A stretch of 64,000 nt of DNA from an uncultured Aquitalea sp. (GCF_945957525.1 NZ_CAMFLA010000013.1:1-64000), one strand, 5' to 3'. Shown: positions 28,601-38,171, counted from the first letter of the stretch. Notes: a model not told the origin generated them from the letters alone. Made by a program: numbers and translations.

Positions 28601-29224
28601 TCAGTCCAGTAGTCCTCGCTTGGCCAGTTCGGCCTGTACGGCGACGAAGCCTACGGTGTGGCAAGCTTGCCAACCCTCGGCGCGGGCGGCTTGCACGCAT
28701 TCGATGTTGTCGTCAAAAAACAGGATGTCGCCGGGTTCCACCGCCAGGGATTCGCGCACATGGCGGTAAATGGCGGCGTCCGGCTTGCGCAAGCCTAATT
28801 GGTGGGAGGCGAACTGCTGGGGAAAGTGGCGCAGCAAGTCGAATTCCCGATCAATCTTGCCCCAGTGCAGGGCGTTGTTGTTGCTGAGCACGGCCAGGCG
28901 GTGGCGTGTCGACAGTCGGCTGAGTGTTTCCTGCACCCCGGGATAGGGGCCTTGCAGCCAATCATCCAGCGCTTGCAGCATCTGGGCCTGATCCAGATCC
29001 AGTTGCAGGGCGTCGGCCATAGCGCTGGCGAAGTCCGCAGGGGACAGCTGGCCGGTATCCAGGCCGGATACCCAGGGTGTTTCCATCCAGAAGCGCCGAG
29101 CTTGTTCCCGACTCAGTCGGCCGCCCGTGAGTCGCACCAGCGGGTCGGTGCCGTTCCAGTCGACGAGCACGCCGCCCAGATCAAAAACGATGACAGCGGG
29201 TGGGTGCATGGCGGTGTTGGGCAT
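28601..29224 (-). CDS. HAD-superfamily phosphatase (HAD-IA, YihX-like)
   Basis: Protein of 207 residues with all four HAD motifs: I FDLGGVLVDWN (nucleophile Asp about 15, second Asp replaced by Gly-Gly as in YihX-type members), II VLSNNN, III Lys in GLRKPD, and IV FFDDNIECV. An alpha-helical cap sits between motifs I and II. YihX relatives dephosphorylate glucose-1-phosphate or other sugar phosphates; the substrate here is unknown. An AGGAG site precedes the ATG. Confidence 0.85.
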   Translation of the reverse strand: MPNTAMHPPAVIVFDLGGVLVDWNGTDPLVRLTGGRLSREQARRFWMETPWVSGLDTGQLSPADFASAMADALQLDLDQAQMLQALDDWLQGPYPGVQETLSRLSTRHRLAVLSNNNALHWGKIDREFDLLRHFPQQFASHQLGLRKPDAAIYRHVRESLAVEPGDILFFDDNIECVQAARAEGWQACHTVGFVAVQAELAKRGLLD

Positions 29225-29295
29225 GGTGACTCCTGAAGGCGAGGTTGGCCGAAGAGCGCGTTGGCCGGGGTGGTTTGCGCTGAGCGAAGCGCTAA

Positions 29296-30321
29296 TTACA
29301 GGACCAGCGGCTCCGGTTCCAGTTCCACGCCGTAGCGTTCGCGCACCGTGGCGATGACTTTCTCGGCCAGCCGGCGCATGTCGTCGCCGCTGGCGCTACC
29401 GTGGTTGACCAGCACCAGCGCTTGCCGGTCGTGCACGGCTGCGTCGCCGTCGCGATAGCCTTTCAGTCCCGCCTGGTCGATCAACCAGCCGGCGGCCAGT
29501 TTGACGCGCCCTTCGCCTGCCGGGTAGTGAGGTAGGGCGGGAAAGCGGGCCAGCAGGCGTTCAGCCTGATCGGCATCGATGATGGGGTTCTTGAAGAAGC
29601 TGCCGGCATTGCCCAGCTGCGCCGGGTCCGGCAGCTTGCTGCGGCGGATGGCGATCACCGCCTCGCTGACGTCCAGCGGGCCTGGTTCGTTCACGCCCAT
29701 CTTTTCCAGTTGCCCGGCGATGTCGCCATAGGCGGTTTTGAGGTGGGGCCGACGACCCAGGCGGAAGCGCACGGCGGTCACCAGCAGTTTGCCGGCCGCC
29801 TCATGCTTGAACACGCTGTCGCGATAGGCGAAACGGCAGTCGGCGTTGCCCAGGGTTAACGCTTCGCCGTCGGCGTCGAGGCGGGCGCAGACTACCGAGT
29901 CAATCAGGTCTTTCACCTCCACGCCGTAGGCGCCGATGTTCTGCACCGGGCAGGCACCGACCGTGCCGGGGATCAGGCTGAGATTTTCTAGTCCGAACCA
30001 GCCTTGCGTCAGGCTGTAGCGCACAAAGTCGTGCCAGTTCTCGCCGGCGGCGGCTTCTACCAGCACGCTGTCGGCGTCTTCGGCCAACAGGTGCACGCCG
30101 CTGAGGCTCACTTTCACCACCAGTCCGGGGTAGTCCCGGGTTAGCAGCAGATTGCTGCCGCCGCCCAGCCACAGCACTGGCCCGGTGCGAAAGGCTTCGC
30201 TTTGCAGCAGGGCCGGCAGTTGCGCCAGCGTGCGCAGCTCGCAGAAATGGCGGGCCGTTACGGCCATGCCGAAGGTGTTGTAAGGCTTGAGCGGGATGTC
30301 GGACTGAATGGCGATGGTCAT
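29296..30321 (-). CDS. murB: UDP-N-acetylenolpyruvoylglucosamine reductase
   Basis: Reduces the enolpyruvyl group to make UDP-MurNAc for peptidoglycan. The protein has 341 residues with the FAD-binding motifs VLWLGGGSNLLLTRDYPG and LIPGTVGACPVQNIGAYGVEV, and the catalytic Ser in NAGSFFKNP. It is type I MurB by length and the C-terminal insertion ending at LEPEPLVL. ATG overlaps the stop of the MATE gene. It carries one GTTGGCCGAAG word. Confidence 0.95.
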   Translation of the reverse strand: MTIAIQSDIPLKPYNTFGMAVTARHFCELRTLAQLPALLQSEAFRTGPVLWLGGGSNLLLTRDYPGLVVKVSLSGVHLLAEDADSVLVEAAAGENWHDFVRYSLTQGWFGLENLSLIPGTVGACPVQNIGAYGVEVKDLIDSVVCARLDADGEALTLGNADCRFAYRDSVFKHEAAGKLLVTAVRFRLGRRPHLKTAYGDIAGQLEKMGVNEPGPLDVSEAVIAIRRSKLPDPAQLGNAGSFFKNPIIDADQAERLLARFPALPHYPAGEGRVKLAAGWLIDQAGLKGYRDGDAAVHDRQALVLVNHGSASGDDMRRLAEKVIATVRERYGVELEPEPLVL

Positions 30322-31724
30322 GATGTGGCGGTGCTAGAAGAGTGACGGGGCAGGCGGCGGCGGCTTTCGCGCGCCAGATAGGCCACCAGTAGAATGGCGG
30401 CGGCGGTCAGGCTGATGACCAGCGCTAGCCAGAAGCCGAAAATGCCCATGGGCGGCGAGGTGATCCAGCGCGTCAGCCCCAGCGTCATGCCGAGCCCGAG
30501 GCCGATGCCCCAGAAGGCGGTAATGTGGATGGCCATCGGCACCGTGGTGAGCTTGTAGCCGCGCAATGCGCCGGAGGCGATGGTTTGCGCCGCGTCGGTC
30601 AGCTGGAACACGGCGGCGAACAAGAGCAGGCTGGCACCCATGGCCACCACCTGCGGGTCCGGTGTGTAGACGCGCATGATGGGTTCGCGCAGCACCAGTA
30701 CCAGCAGCATGGTGAACACGGCAGCGGCCAGGCCGGTCATCAGACCCACTCCGGCCACAAAACGCGCGCCGATGTAGTCGCCTGCGCCTGCATGCTGGCC
30801 CACGCGCACCGTCAGCGCGGTGGCGATGCTCTGCGGCAGCATGTAAATGATGCTGGAAAAATTCAGTACCGATTGGTGGCTGGCCACCACCACCATGCCC
30901 AGCTGCGCCACCAGCAGGGCAATGAAGGAAAACAGGCTGACTTCCACAAAAAAGGACAGGCCGATGGGCAGGCCCAGCTTGAGGTAGCCGCGATATTGCC
31001 GCCAGTCGGGCCAGCTGAAGCGCGAAGTGAGGCCATAGGGCTTGAAGTGGCGGTGCCAGGCGATGTAGCAGAACAGGGCGATGCAGTTGAACCAGAACAC
31101 GATGCCGGTGGCCCAGCCGCAGCCGGCGCCGCCCATGCGCGGCAAGCCGAACAGGCCGTGAATCAGCATGTAGTTGAGCGGGATGTTGAGCGCCAGCGCC
31201 AGCAGGCTCACCACCATGATGACCTTGGGTCGGTTGAGGCTGGAGGCATAGGCGTGCAGCGCGCGATGCATCATGGCGGCGGGCATGCCGAAGGCCGCGC
31301 CGCTGATGAACAGCATCATCTTGTCTTCCACGTCTTCCGGCAGGGTCAGCCAGGCGCGCAAGGGCGCTTCGGCCAGCAGCATGATCGCCGCACCGAACAG
31401 ACCCACCAGCAGGCCGAACCAGATGCCTTGGCGACCGGTTTCGCCGATCTTGCCTGTTTCGCCAGCGCCCACCAGATGCGACAGCACCGGGTTGAGCGCC
31501 GTCACCACGCCCATCAGCGTGACGTAGCAGGTGATAAAGACGCTGGCGCCCAGCGACACGGCGGCCAGATCGTCGGTGCTGACACGGCCCGCCATCACGG
31601 TGTCGACAAAGCCGGTAGCCACCTGCGCCACCTGCGCGATCATCATGGGCAGCGCCAGCCGAACAATCTGACCGACTTCGGCGCGTATCTTGGCGCGCGG
31701 CGCGCGATGCAGTTCAAACAGCAT
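30318..31724 (-). CDS. MATE family multidrug efflux protein (NorM-like)
   Basis: Inner-membrane exporter of 468 residues with twelve predicted helices in two MatE repeats. The family openings are visible: LALPMMIAQVAQVATGFVDTVMAGRVS in the first half and LKLGLPIGLSFFVEVSLFSFIALLVAQLG in the second. Members export cationic drugs or metabolites with Na+ or H+. It is translationally coupled (ATGA) to murB downstream, suggesting shared expression; substrate unknown. Confidence 0.9.
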   Translation of the reverse strand: MLFELHRAPRAKIRAEVGQIVRLALPMMIAQVAQVATGFVDTVMAGRVSTDDLAAVSLGASVFITCYVTLMGVVTALNPVLSHLVGAGETGKIGETGRQGIWFGLLVGLFGAAIMLLAEAPLRAWLTLPEDVEDKMMLFISGAAFGMPAAMMHRALHAYASSLNRPKVIMVVSLLALALNIPLNYMLIHGLFGLPRMGGAGCGWATGIVFWFNCIALFCYIAWHRHFKPYGLTSRFSWPDWRQYRGYLKLGLPIGLSFFVEVSLFSFIALLVAQLGMVVVASHQSVLNFSSIIYMLPQSIATALTVRVGQHAGAGDYIGARFVAGVGLMTGLAAAVFTMLLVLVLREPIMRVYTPDPQVVAMGASLLLFAAVFQLTDAAQTIASGALRGYKLTTVPMAIHITAFWGIGLGLGMTLGLTRWITSPPMGIFGFWLALVISLTAAAILLVAYLARESRRRLPRHSSSTATS

Positions 31725-31847
31725 GCCGTATCCTGGAGTTCCTCGAGGGAAAGCTATCCATTATACGGAGCGTCGCAGGCAACGTCTTGCGAGACTGCGA
31801 CGCGGCTGTGGCGCTGAATATCGGTCAGAGGCGCACCGGGCTGCCGT

Positions 31848-32147
31848 TCAAAACTGCGCCGGCGGGTCGCGCCTGAGGTCGCAACTGATGATCAGGTCTG
31901 CACCGAAGCGGCTGTTGATGGCCAGCGCGTCTGTCAGTGAAATGTCGCAGACAGTGAGCTGGCTGCCGCACAGTTCGCTGCGGTAACCCAGATCGTTGGC
32001 GAAAGCGGCCAGGTCGGTCAGGTGCAGATAGTCTTTGGCAGACAAGGGGGAGGCAGTCAGGCTGCCGGATAAGGGGCGTTTTCTTCCCACGGCGTCGAAT
32101 ACGGCAAAAGAAAAGTCGGTATAGCTGTCTTGCAGGCAGTCGTACAT
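31848..32147 (-). CDS. Hypothetical protein, 99 residues
   Basis: Not recognised. The chain begins MYDCLQDSYTDFSFAVFDAV, has no signal peptide or membrane helix, and shows a hydrophobic periodicity compatible with a small alpha/beta fold (LTVCDISLTDALAINSR). The ATG at 32147 has GGAGAA upstream, which makes it better supported than the overlapping reading frames. Single gene; no operon partner. Confidence 0.55.
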   Translation of the reverse strand: MYDCLQDSYTDFSFAVFDAVGRKRPLSGSLTASPLSAKDYLHLTDLAAFANDLGYRSELCGSQLTVCDISLTDALAINSRFGADLIISCDLRRDPPAQF

Positions 32148-32497
32148 GGCGGTTCTCCATCGGGCGACGGCCGTCGGAAAGGTTTGCCGAAGGCCGCGCG
32201 CCGCATTGCTTGTTGAGGCGCTTCGCGTGCCCGGCACCCGCCAGGCGACGCTTTAGCAGGATTTTTGGGCGCCCTGCAAGTTGTCGATTAACTCGGCGCC
32301 TGCGCCGCCTGGAGGCGACGCGTAAAACACATGCTGCGACTGACTGAATACGGCGAACGACTACAAAATGAAAAAACCCGCCGGCAAAAGAGCGCAGCGG
32401 GTTTCCGACTTACGCTTTAGCTGGCATTTGTAGTGCGCCCGCAAGCTGTATTCAAATCGGCGCATGAGTCACAGGTTATTCCTGATGAATTTCTCTG
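32148..32497. other. Intergenic region between the 99-residue protein and the exonuclease-like gene
   Basis: 350 bases with no credible gene. It holds the terminator of the exonuclease-like gene (32374-32404) and presumably the promoter of the small gene at 32147. The GC-rich segment 32220-32330 contains short imperfect inverted repeats but nothing I can assign. Confidence 0.6.
32374..32404 (-). terminator. Terminator of the exonuclease-like gene
   Basis: AAACCCGC / GCGGGTTT arms with a 15-base loop. On the minus strand it ends in TTTTTTCATTTTG. Confidence 0.7.
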
Positions 32498-33232
32498 TCA
32501 ACCCTGTTTGTCTACCGGCCATTCGTTCAGAAAAGCCTGCCATTCCGAGCGGGCGCCAAGCAATTCGCGCAAGCGACTTTGCTGCTGCTGGCGTTGCAGC
32601 GCAGATAACTGACCGCGCAGGCTGGCGGCTCGCAGCCACAAAAGATACAGCGTGGCGGCGCGGCGGGCGCTGTCGTGGCGCAGCTCCGCGTCCTTGCCTT
32701 GTTGCAACAAAGCCCAGGATTGCGGAATGTCCGGCTCTGCCGTGGCCGGCAGGCCGCACAAGCGGGCCAGTTCGCACATCGGCACGCAGCCCGCTTCCGC
32801 GCCGGATTCCAGCAGGCGGGCCACCTCAACGCCGTTGTCGAACAGACCGTGCGCGGCTGGCGGGAAGGGAACGTCGTGAATCATGGCCCGGTGGCGCAGC
32901 ACCGGCAGCGTCAATTGAGCGCCGCGCCAGCTCACCACTTGCGGCGCGTGCTCGCTGAGAAGGGTGGCCAGCTCGCGCAACATGCCGGCTTCGCCCTGCG
33001 CCGGGTCGGGAGCAAACAGCAGGGTGGACTGATGAGTGTGCAGCACGCCATGCAAGGCGGCGACGCGATGCAGATGAAAGGGGAGGAAGTCGTCTCCGCG
33101 GTGCGCCCGGCAGCGTTGCAGGGCGTAATACACGACGTCGCCCTCGCTGATGGCATGGTCCAGCTGATGCAGGGTGCGGATGCCGGCGACATCCGGTTGG
33201 GTCTGAATATCCAGGGCAAGAACGGGGATCAC
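32498..33232 (-). CDS. Degenerate PolB-like 3'-5' exonuclease family protein
   Basis: Protein of 244 residues resembling the predicted PolB-related 3'-5' exonucleases (PF10108 type). The opening VLALDIQTQPDVAGIR matches the usual FDIETVPD motif, but the catalytic Glu is Gln. The middle VVSWRGAQLTLPVLRHRAMIHDV matches the family NGRxFDxPVLRHRA block with the Asn and Asp lost. The end ARRAATLYLLWLR matches exonuclease motif III with its Asp uncertain. The fold is therefore probably kept while nuclease activity is doubtful. Single gene with its own terminator. It could instead be a binding or scaffolding relative. Confidence 0.65.
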   Translation of the reverse strand: MIPVLALDIQTQPDVAGIRTLHQLDHAISEGDVVYYALQRCRAHRGDDFLPFHLHRVAALHGVLHTHQSTLLFAPDPAQGEAGMLRELATLLSEHAPQVVSWRGAQLTLPVLRHRAMIHDVPFPPAAHGLFDNGVEVARLLESGAEAGCVPMCELARLCGLPATAEPDIPQSWALLQQGKDAELRHDSARRAATLYLLWLRAASLRGQLSALQRQQQQSRLRELLGARSEWQAFLNEWPVDKQG

Positions 33233-33432
33233 GGCGTGGGGCCAGTCATATCGTTGTAAGGGTTGTGACAGCGATTCTAGGTTGATGACTGTCGCCCGGC
33301 AATGCGCTTTGCCGCCGCGCGCGGATTATTTCGTTCGCCGCCGGTGTATTTTGCTTGGCCATTCACGCTATAATCAGCCCCTTGAATGCATTTCTTGCGA
33401 ATCCTTCCATTCCAAGTCCCTGATTCCTCCAC

Positions 33433-34791
33433 ATGATCCGCAAGCTTATCCGCAAAGTTCTGGAGCTGCCTTCCGGCATGGCTAAAGGCCGCACCAAACC
33501 CAAAGTGATCCCCGTCTCTCAACATGGCGTCCGTCGCGACCAGCTGAGTTCGGCCGCCTTGCGCGTGACCAATCGTCTGCAGGAAGCCGGTTTTTCGGCT
33601 TATGTGGTGGGTGGCGCGGTGCGCGACCTGCTGCTGGACGTGTCGCCCAAGGATTTCGACGTGGCCACCAACGCCACGCCGGAGCAGGTGCATCACCTGT
33701 TCCGCCGTTCCCGCATCATTGGCCGCCGTTTCCGCATCGTCCACGTGATGATGGGCCCGGAAACCATCGAGGTGACCACCTTCCGCGGCGGCGGCATCGA
33801 TGATCTGAACGAAACCGGCCGCATCATGGCCGACAATACCTTCGGCAGCCAGGAAGAGGACGCGCATCGCCGCGACTTCACCGTCAATGCGCTGTTTTAC
33901 GACCCGTCCGACGAATCCATCATCGATTACCACCACGGCGTCAAGGATCTCAAGGCCCGTCGCCTGGTGATGATCGGTCAGCCGGCGCGCCGTTATCAGG
34001 AAGACCCGGTGCGTATGCTGCGCGCGGTGCGCCTGGCGGCCAAGCTGGGCTTCGAGATTGATGAAGACACCCGGCGGCCTATCCGCGCGCATGCGCATCT
34101 CTTGCAAAAAGAGCCGCCGGCGCGGCTGTTTGACGAGATGCTCAAGCTGCTGATGTCCGGCCATGCTTACGCCTGTCTGCGCAAGCTGCGCGACGAAGGC
34201 TTGTCGCGCGGCGTGTTCCCGCTGCTGGACGCGGTGATGGCCGACGACGGCGATGACCGTTTCTTGCAACTGGGCTTGGAAAGCACCGATGCGCGCATCC
34301 GCGCCGACAAGCCGGTATCCGTCGGATTCCTGCTGGCCACGTTGTTGTGGGGGCAGGTGAATCGCCGCTGGCAGGAGTTGATCGCGCAGGATGAGAAATC
34401 CCTGCACGCGCTGTTGCAGGCCATCAGCGATGTGGAAGCCGAGCAGGACAACGACTTCGCCATCCCGCGCCGCTTCAGCGTTACCATGCGTGAGATCTGG
34501 ACCTTGCAAGCCCGGTTCGATGGCCGCTCCGGTCAGCGTCCTTACCGCTTCATGGAGCAGCCGCGCTTCCGCGCCGCTTACGACTTCTTCGCCCTGCGGG
34601 CGGAAGTGGGCGAGGTGCCGCGCGAGCTGGTGCAATGGTGGGAGGACTTCCAGCGCGGCGACGCGCAGGACCGTGAATCCCTCATCAGCGACGCCAAGAA
34701 CAGCGGCGAGGCCGAGCCGCAGAAAAAGCGCCGCCGTCGTCGCAGTCCTCGTCGCCGCGCTCCGGGCGAAGGGTCGGGAGGCAGCGAGTGA
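33433..34791 (+). CDS. pcnB: Poly(A) polymerase I
   Basis: Adds poly(A) tails that target RNA for decay. The protein has 452 residues with the class II nucleotidyltransferase head (SAYVVGGAVRDLLL, then KDFDVATNATPEQV with the catalytic Asp pair about residues 73-75), the RNA-binding motif RRDFTVNALFYDP and a basic C-terminal tail (KKRRRRRSPRRRAPG). PcnB rather than CCA-adding enzyme is inferred from the tail and from synteny with folK and panB. No clear ribosome site precedes ATG 33433; an internal ATG at 33478 is possible. The stop overlaps the folK GTG. Confidence 0.9.
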   Translation: MIRKLIRKVLELPSGMAKGRTKPKVIPVSQHGVRRDQLSSAALRVTNRLQEAGFSAYVVGGAVRDLLLDVSPKDFDVATNATPEQVHHLFRRSRIIGRRFRIVHVMMGPETIEVTTFRGGGIDDLNETGRIMADNTFGSQEEDAHRRDFTVNALFYDPSDESIIDYHHGVKDLKARRLVMIGQPARRYQEDPVRMLRAVRLAAKLGFEIDEDTRRPIRAHAHLLQKEPPARLFDEMLKLLMSGHAYACLRKLRDEGLSRGVFPLLDAVMADDGDDRFLQLGLESTDARIRADKPVSVGFLLATLLWGQVNRRWQELIAQDEKSLHALLQAISDVEAEQDNDFAIPRRFSVTMREIWTLQARFDGRSGQRPYRFMEQPRFRAAYDFFALRAEVGEVPRELVQWWEDFQRGDAQDRESLISDAKNSGEAEPQKKRRRRRSPRRRAPGEGSGGSE

Positions 34792-35279
34792 GCATCGCCT
34801 ACGTCGCTCTGGGCAGCAACCTGGAGCAACCGGCTGAACAGATCAGGGCCGCTCTTGCGGCCCTTGCCAATACGGCGGGCATTCGCTTGGTCAGTCAGTC
34901 GTCCCTCTATCTCACCACCCCGGTGGGTTATCTTGATCAACCCGATTTCATCAACGCCGCTGCCTGTCTGGACACCACGCTGTCCGCGCACGACTTGCTG
35001 GCGGCGCTGATGCGCATCGAAGAACAGTTCGGCCGCCGCCGCAGTTTTCGCAACGCTCCGCGCGTGCTGGATCTGGACGTGTTGCTGTACGAGGGGCTGG
35101 AGCTGGCCGACGAAGTGCTCACCGTGCCGCATCCGCGCATGCACGAGCGCGCCTTCGTCATGGTGCCGCTGGCCGAAATTGCGCCATCGTTGCGTGTGGG
35201 CGCGCACGGCGAAGCCGCCGTGATCGCCGCCGGACTGGATACCGCCGGCGTGCGGTCCTTGTCGTCACAGGGAGAATAA
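34788..35279 (+). CDS. folK: 2-amino-4-hydroxy-6-hydroxymethyldihydropteridine pyrophosphokinase
   Basis: Folate pathway enzyme that pyrophosphorylates hydroxymethyldihydropterin. The protein has 163 residues: YVALGSNLEQP at the start, the FGRRRSFRNAPRVLDLDVLLY signature (Asp-Asp magnesium ligands) near residue 84, and LTVPHPRMHERAFVMVPL. The GTG start overlaps the pcnB stop (GTGA). Confidence 0.95.
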   Translation: MSIAYVALGSNLEQPAEQIRAALAALANTAGIRLVSQSSLYLTTPVGYLDQPDFINAAACLDTTLSAHDLLAALMRIEEQFGRRRSFRNAPRVLDLDVLLYEGLELADEVLTVPHPRMHERAFVMVPLAEIAPSLRVGAHGEAAVIAAGLDTAGVRSLSSQGE

Positions 35280-35281
35280 GC

Positions 35282-35917
35282 ATGAGTCATCTGCGATACG
35301 TGGTGGTGGAAGGCCCGATCGGCTCGGGAAAATCGGCGCTGGCGCGCCGGCTGGCCGACTACTGGGGCGTGCGGCTGTTGGCCGAAGACCCTTCGGCCAA
35401 CCCCTTCTTGCAACGCTTTTACCGCAACGTGGCGGCGCATGGCCTGGCTACCCAGCTGTCTTTCCTGATGCAACGCGCCGAGATGGCGCAGGGCATGCTG
35501 CTGGGCGACACGTTGTCCACGTCGGTGGTGTCGGATTTTCTCTTCGAGAAGGACGCCCTGTTTGCGCGGGTGAATCTGGATGAGGCGGAACATCAGCTCT
35601 ACCAGAAAGTAGCGGCCAAACTGCTGCCCGAATACCCGGTGCCGGATCTGGTGATCTATCTGCAAGCTTCGGAAAACGTGTTGCTGGAACGGGCGGCGTC
35701 GCATGCCAGCGACAGCGACGTGCCTTTCCCCGAAGGCTATCTGAAGCGCGTGCACGCAGCCTACAGCGAGTTTTTCCATCAGTACGAGCAAGCTCCACTG
35801 CTGATCGTCAACACCGACCACTTGAACCTTGTTGATGGCAATGAGGATTTCGAGCTATTGTTGCGCTGCATCACCGAAATGCGCGGTCAGCGCACCTATT
35901 TCAACAAGAGCGCCTGA
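35282..35917 (+). CDS. Deoxynucleoside kinase (dGK/dAK family)
   Basis: Protein of 211 residues that phosphorylates deoxynucleosides for salvage. It has the P-loop EGPIGSGKS (about residues 10-18), the family motif VVSDFLFEKDALFA (the usual substrate-site Asp-Arg region is DFLFEKD here, lacking the Arg of the DRS motif) and the Arg-rich lid area LLERAASHASDSDV. It lies between folK and panB with close spacing, a placement seen in other betaproteobacteria. Substrate preference cannot be read from sequence. An inverted pair of the GTTGGCCGAAG word lies in codons 33-40. Confidence 0.85.
   Translation: MSHLRYVVVEGPIGSGKSALARRLADYWGVRLLAEDPSANPFLQRFYRNVAAHGLATQLSFLMQRAEMAQGMLLGDTLSTSVVSDFLFEKDALFARVNLDEAEHQLYQKVAAKLLPEYPVPDLVIYLQASENVLLERAASHASDSDVPFPEGYLKRVHAAYSEFFHQYEQAPLLIVNTDHLNLVDGNEDFELLLRCITEMRGQRTYFNKSA
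35377..35401. repeat. Inverted pair of the GTTGGCCGAAG word inside the deoxynucleoside kinase gene
   Basis: GTTGGCCGAAG (35377-35387), spacer ACC, CTTCGGCCAAC (35391-35401): a perfect 11-bp inverted repeat that could form a hairpin with a three-base loop. It is fully coding (reads LAEDPSAN). There is no T-run after it. Confidence 0.85.
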
Positions 35918-35962
35918 TACACAGACGCCCTGAGTTCCCGACCACACCGAGGAAGCACAGGT

Positions 35963-36754
35963 ATGAAAATTACCGTCAACACCCTGCAGAAGATGGCCGC
36001 TGAAGGCCAAAAGATCGCCATGCTTACCTGCTATGACGCGAGCTTCGCCACCCTCCTTGATCAGGCGGGCGTGGAAATTCTGCTGGTGGGCGATTCGCTG
36101 GGCATGGTGATCCAGAACCGGGATTCCACCCTGCCGGTGAGCATGGACGAAATGGTTTACCACACCCGCTGTGTGGCCGCCGGCGCGGGCAACGCGCTGG
36201 TGCTGAGCGACTTGCCGTTCGCCAGTTATCAGGAAAGCCCGCAGCAGGCCTTTGCCAGTGCGGCTCGTCTGATGCAGGCCGGCGCCCACATGGTGAAACT
36301 CGAAGGCGGCGCCTTCATGGCCGAAACCACTCGTTTTCTGGTGGAGCGCGGCATCCCGGTCTGCTCGCACATCGGTCTTACGCCGCAGTTCGTCAACTCC
36401 TTCGGCGGCTATCGCGTGCAAGGCAAGAGCGAGAGCGACGCCGAGCGCGTACTGGCCGACGCCAAGGCGCTGGCCGACGCCGGAGCCAGCCTGGTGCTGA
36501 TGGAGTGCGTGCCGGCCGCGCTGGCTGCGCGCATCACCGAAAGCGTGTCGGCGCCCACCATCGGCATCGGCGCGGGCGTTGACGTTAGCGGGCAGGTGCT
36601 GGTGCTACACGACATCCTTGGCGTTTATCCGGGCAAGAAAGCCCGCTTCGTGAAGAACTTCATGAACGAAGCCGGCAGCATCCAGGGCGCGGTAGAAGCC
36701 TACGTCAAGGGCGTGAAAGCCAAGACTTTCCCCGCGGCAGAGCACACTTTCTAA
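35963..36754 (+). CDS. panB: 3-methyl-2-oxobutanoate hydroxymethyltransferase
   Basis: First step of pantothenate synthesis, adding hydroxymethyl from methylene-THF to ketoisovalerate. The protein has 263 residues with the PanB signatures [33 protein letters not shown] and the catalytic Glu in SHIGLTPQ...VLMECVP. GAGGAAG precedes the ATG. First of the three pan genes. Confidence 0.96.
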   Translation: MKITVNTLQKMAAEGQKIAMLTCYDASFATLLDQAGVEILLVGDSLGMVIQNRDSTLPVSMDEMVYHTRCVAAGAGNALVLSDLPFASYQESPQQAFASAARLMQAGAHMVKLEGGAFMAETTRFLVERGIPVCSHIGLTPQFVNSFGGYRVQGKSESDAERVLADAKALADAGASLVLMECVPAALAARITESVSAPTIGIGAGVDVSGQVLVLHDILGVYPGKKARFVKNFMNEAGSIQGAVEAYVKGVKAKTFPAAEHTF

Positions 36755-36922
36755 GAACGCGCTCGCGATCCGGCGCGCAAGGGCGGGCAGGGCACATCGG
36801 TGTCGTGCCGCATTGGGCCCGCGCATGGATTGTGAACTGATTCTAACGCCGCCGGCCATCATGGCCGCCGCCCGGGCGGGCGCGGCCTGTCGGCGACAGA
36901 ACTTCTCATAGGGCTGTAAGCA

Positions 36923-37756
36923 ATGGAAATCATCCGCAGTGTGGCCGCCATGCGCGAATGGCGACGCCAGGCGGGCAAGCTGGCATTTGTTCCCACCATG
37001 GGCAATCTGCACGAAGGGCATCTGGCGCTGGTCGCCGCCGCCCGCGAGCAGGCGGACAAGGTGGTGGTCAGCATTTTCGTCAACCGTCTGCAGTTTGGCC
37101 AGGGCGAAGATTTCGACGCCTATCCGCGTACCTTTGAAGCCGACTGCGACAAATTGCGCGCCGCCGGCGTGGACGCTTTGTTCTTTCCTACCGAGCAAGA
37201 GCTGTACCCGCGCGTGAAGCAGGATTTCAACGTGGAGCCGCCGCACATCCAGAACGAACTGTGCGGCGCTTTCCGCCCCGGACACTTCCGCGGTGTAGCC
37301 ACGGTGGTCAGCAAGCTGTTCAACATCGTGCAGCCGGACCTGGCCTGTTTCGGCAAGAAGGATTACCAGCAGCTGCATGTGATCAAGGCCATGGTGGACG
37401 ACCTCAACATGCCGGTGCGCATCGTGCCGGTGGATACCGGTCGCGCTGAAGACGGCCTGGCCTTGTCTTCCCGCAATGGCTACCTGTCGGCCGAAGAGCG
37501 CGCCGAAGCGCCGCGCTTGTATCGCAACCTCAGCCAGATGCGCGATGCGCTGCTGGCCGGCGACAGCGACTATGCAGGCCTGGAAGCTGCGGCCAGCGAA
37601 GACCTCGACAAGGCTGGCTGGAAAGTGGACTACGTGGAAGTGCGGCAGGCCGATACGCTGGAAATTGCCCATGCCGGCGAAAAGCGTCTGGTCGTGCTGG
37701 CGGCTGCCCGTCTGGGCCGCACCCGCCTGATCGACAATATCGAAGTGAACCGCTGA
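36923..37756 (+). CDS. panC: Pantothenate synthetase
   Basis: Joins pantoate and beta-alanine using ATP. The protein has 277 residues with the HIGH-like motif [14 protein letters not shown], the pantoate pocket [13 protein letters not shown] and the KMSKS-like [10 protein letters not shown]. It lies 168 bases after panB, and 20 bases before panD. Confidence 0.96.
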   Translation: MEIIRSVAAMREWRRQAGKLAFVPTMGNLHEGHLALVAAAREQADKVVVSIFVNRLQFGQGEDFDAYPRTFEADCDKLRAAGVDALFFPTEQELYPRVKQDFNVEPPHIQNELCGAFRPGHFRGVATVVSKLFNIVQPDLACFGKKDYQQLHVIKAMVDDLNMPVRIVPVDTGRAEDGLALSSRNGYLSAEERAEAPRLYRNLSQMRDALLAGDSDYAGLEAAASEDLDKAGWKVDYVEVRQADTLEIAHAGEKRLVVLAAARLGRTRLIDNIEVNR

Positions 37757-37776
37757 GGCGGCACAGGAATACCCAC

Positions 37777-38157
37777 ATGCAACGCATCATGCTCAAATCC
37801 AAGCTCCATCGCGTGACCACCACGCATGCGGAGCTGCACTACATCGGCTCCTGCGCCATCGACGAAAACCTGCTGGAAGCAGCCGATATCCGTGAGTACG
37901 AAGAAGTCCAGATCTGGAACGTCAACAACGGCGAGCGTTTCGCGACTTACGCCATCAAGGCCGCCCGTGGCTCCGGCATCATCTCGGTCAATGGCTCGGC
38001 CGCGCGCCGCGCTGCGCCGGGCGACTTGCTGATCATCGCCTCATTCGCCCAGTACGAAGACAGCGAGTTGGACAATCATCAGCCCAAGCTGGTGTTTGTC
38101 GATGGCGACAATCGCATGACCGAACTGGCCGCCGCTACCCCCACCCAGCAAGCCTGA
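37777..38157 (+). CDS. panD: Aspartate 1-decarboxylase
   Basis: Makes beta-alanine for PanC. The proenzyme of 126 residues self-cleaves at Gly24-Ser25 (IGSCAID) to form its pyruvoyl cofactor. The pocket residues NVNNGERF and [15 protein letters not shown] are present. Ended by a strong hairpin terminator, which closes the panBCD unit. Confidence 0.96.
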   Translation: MQRIMLKSKLHRVTTTHAELHYIGSCAIDENLLEAADIREYEEVQIWNVNNGERFATYAIKAARGSGIISVNGSAARRAAPGDLLIIASFAQYEDSELDNHQPKLVFVDGDNRMTELAAATPTQQA

Positions 38158-38171
38158 GCGGGGCGAGAATG

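Noticed and set aside
34700..34791. Arg/Lys-rich pcnB tail as a frameshift
   Set aside because: Basic C-terminal tails are normal in PcnB, and the GTGA overlap with folK is intact.
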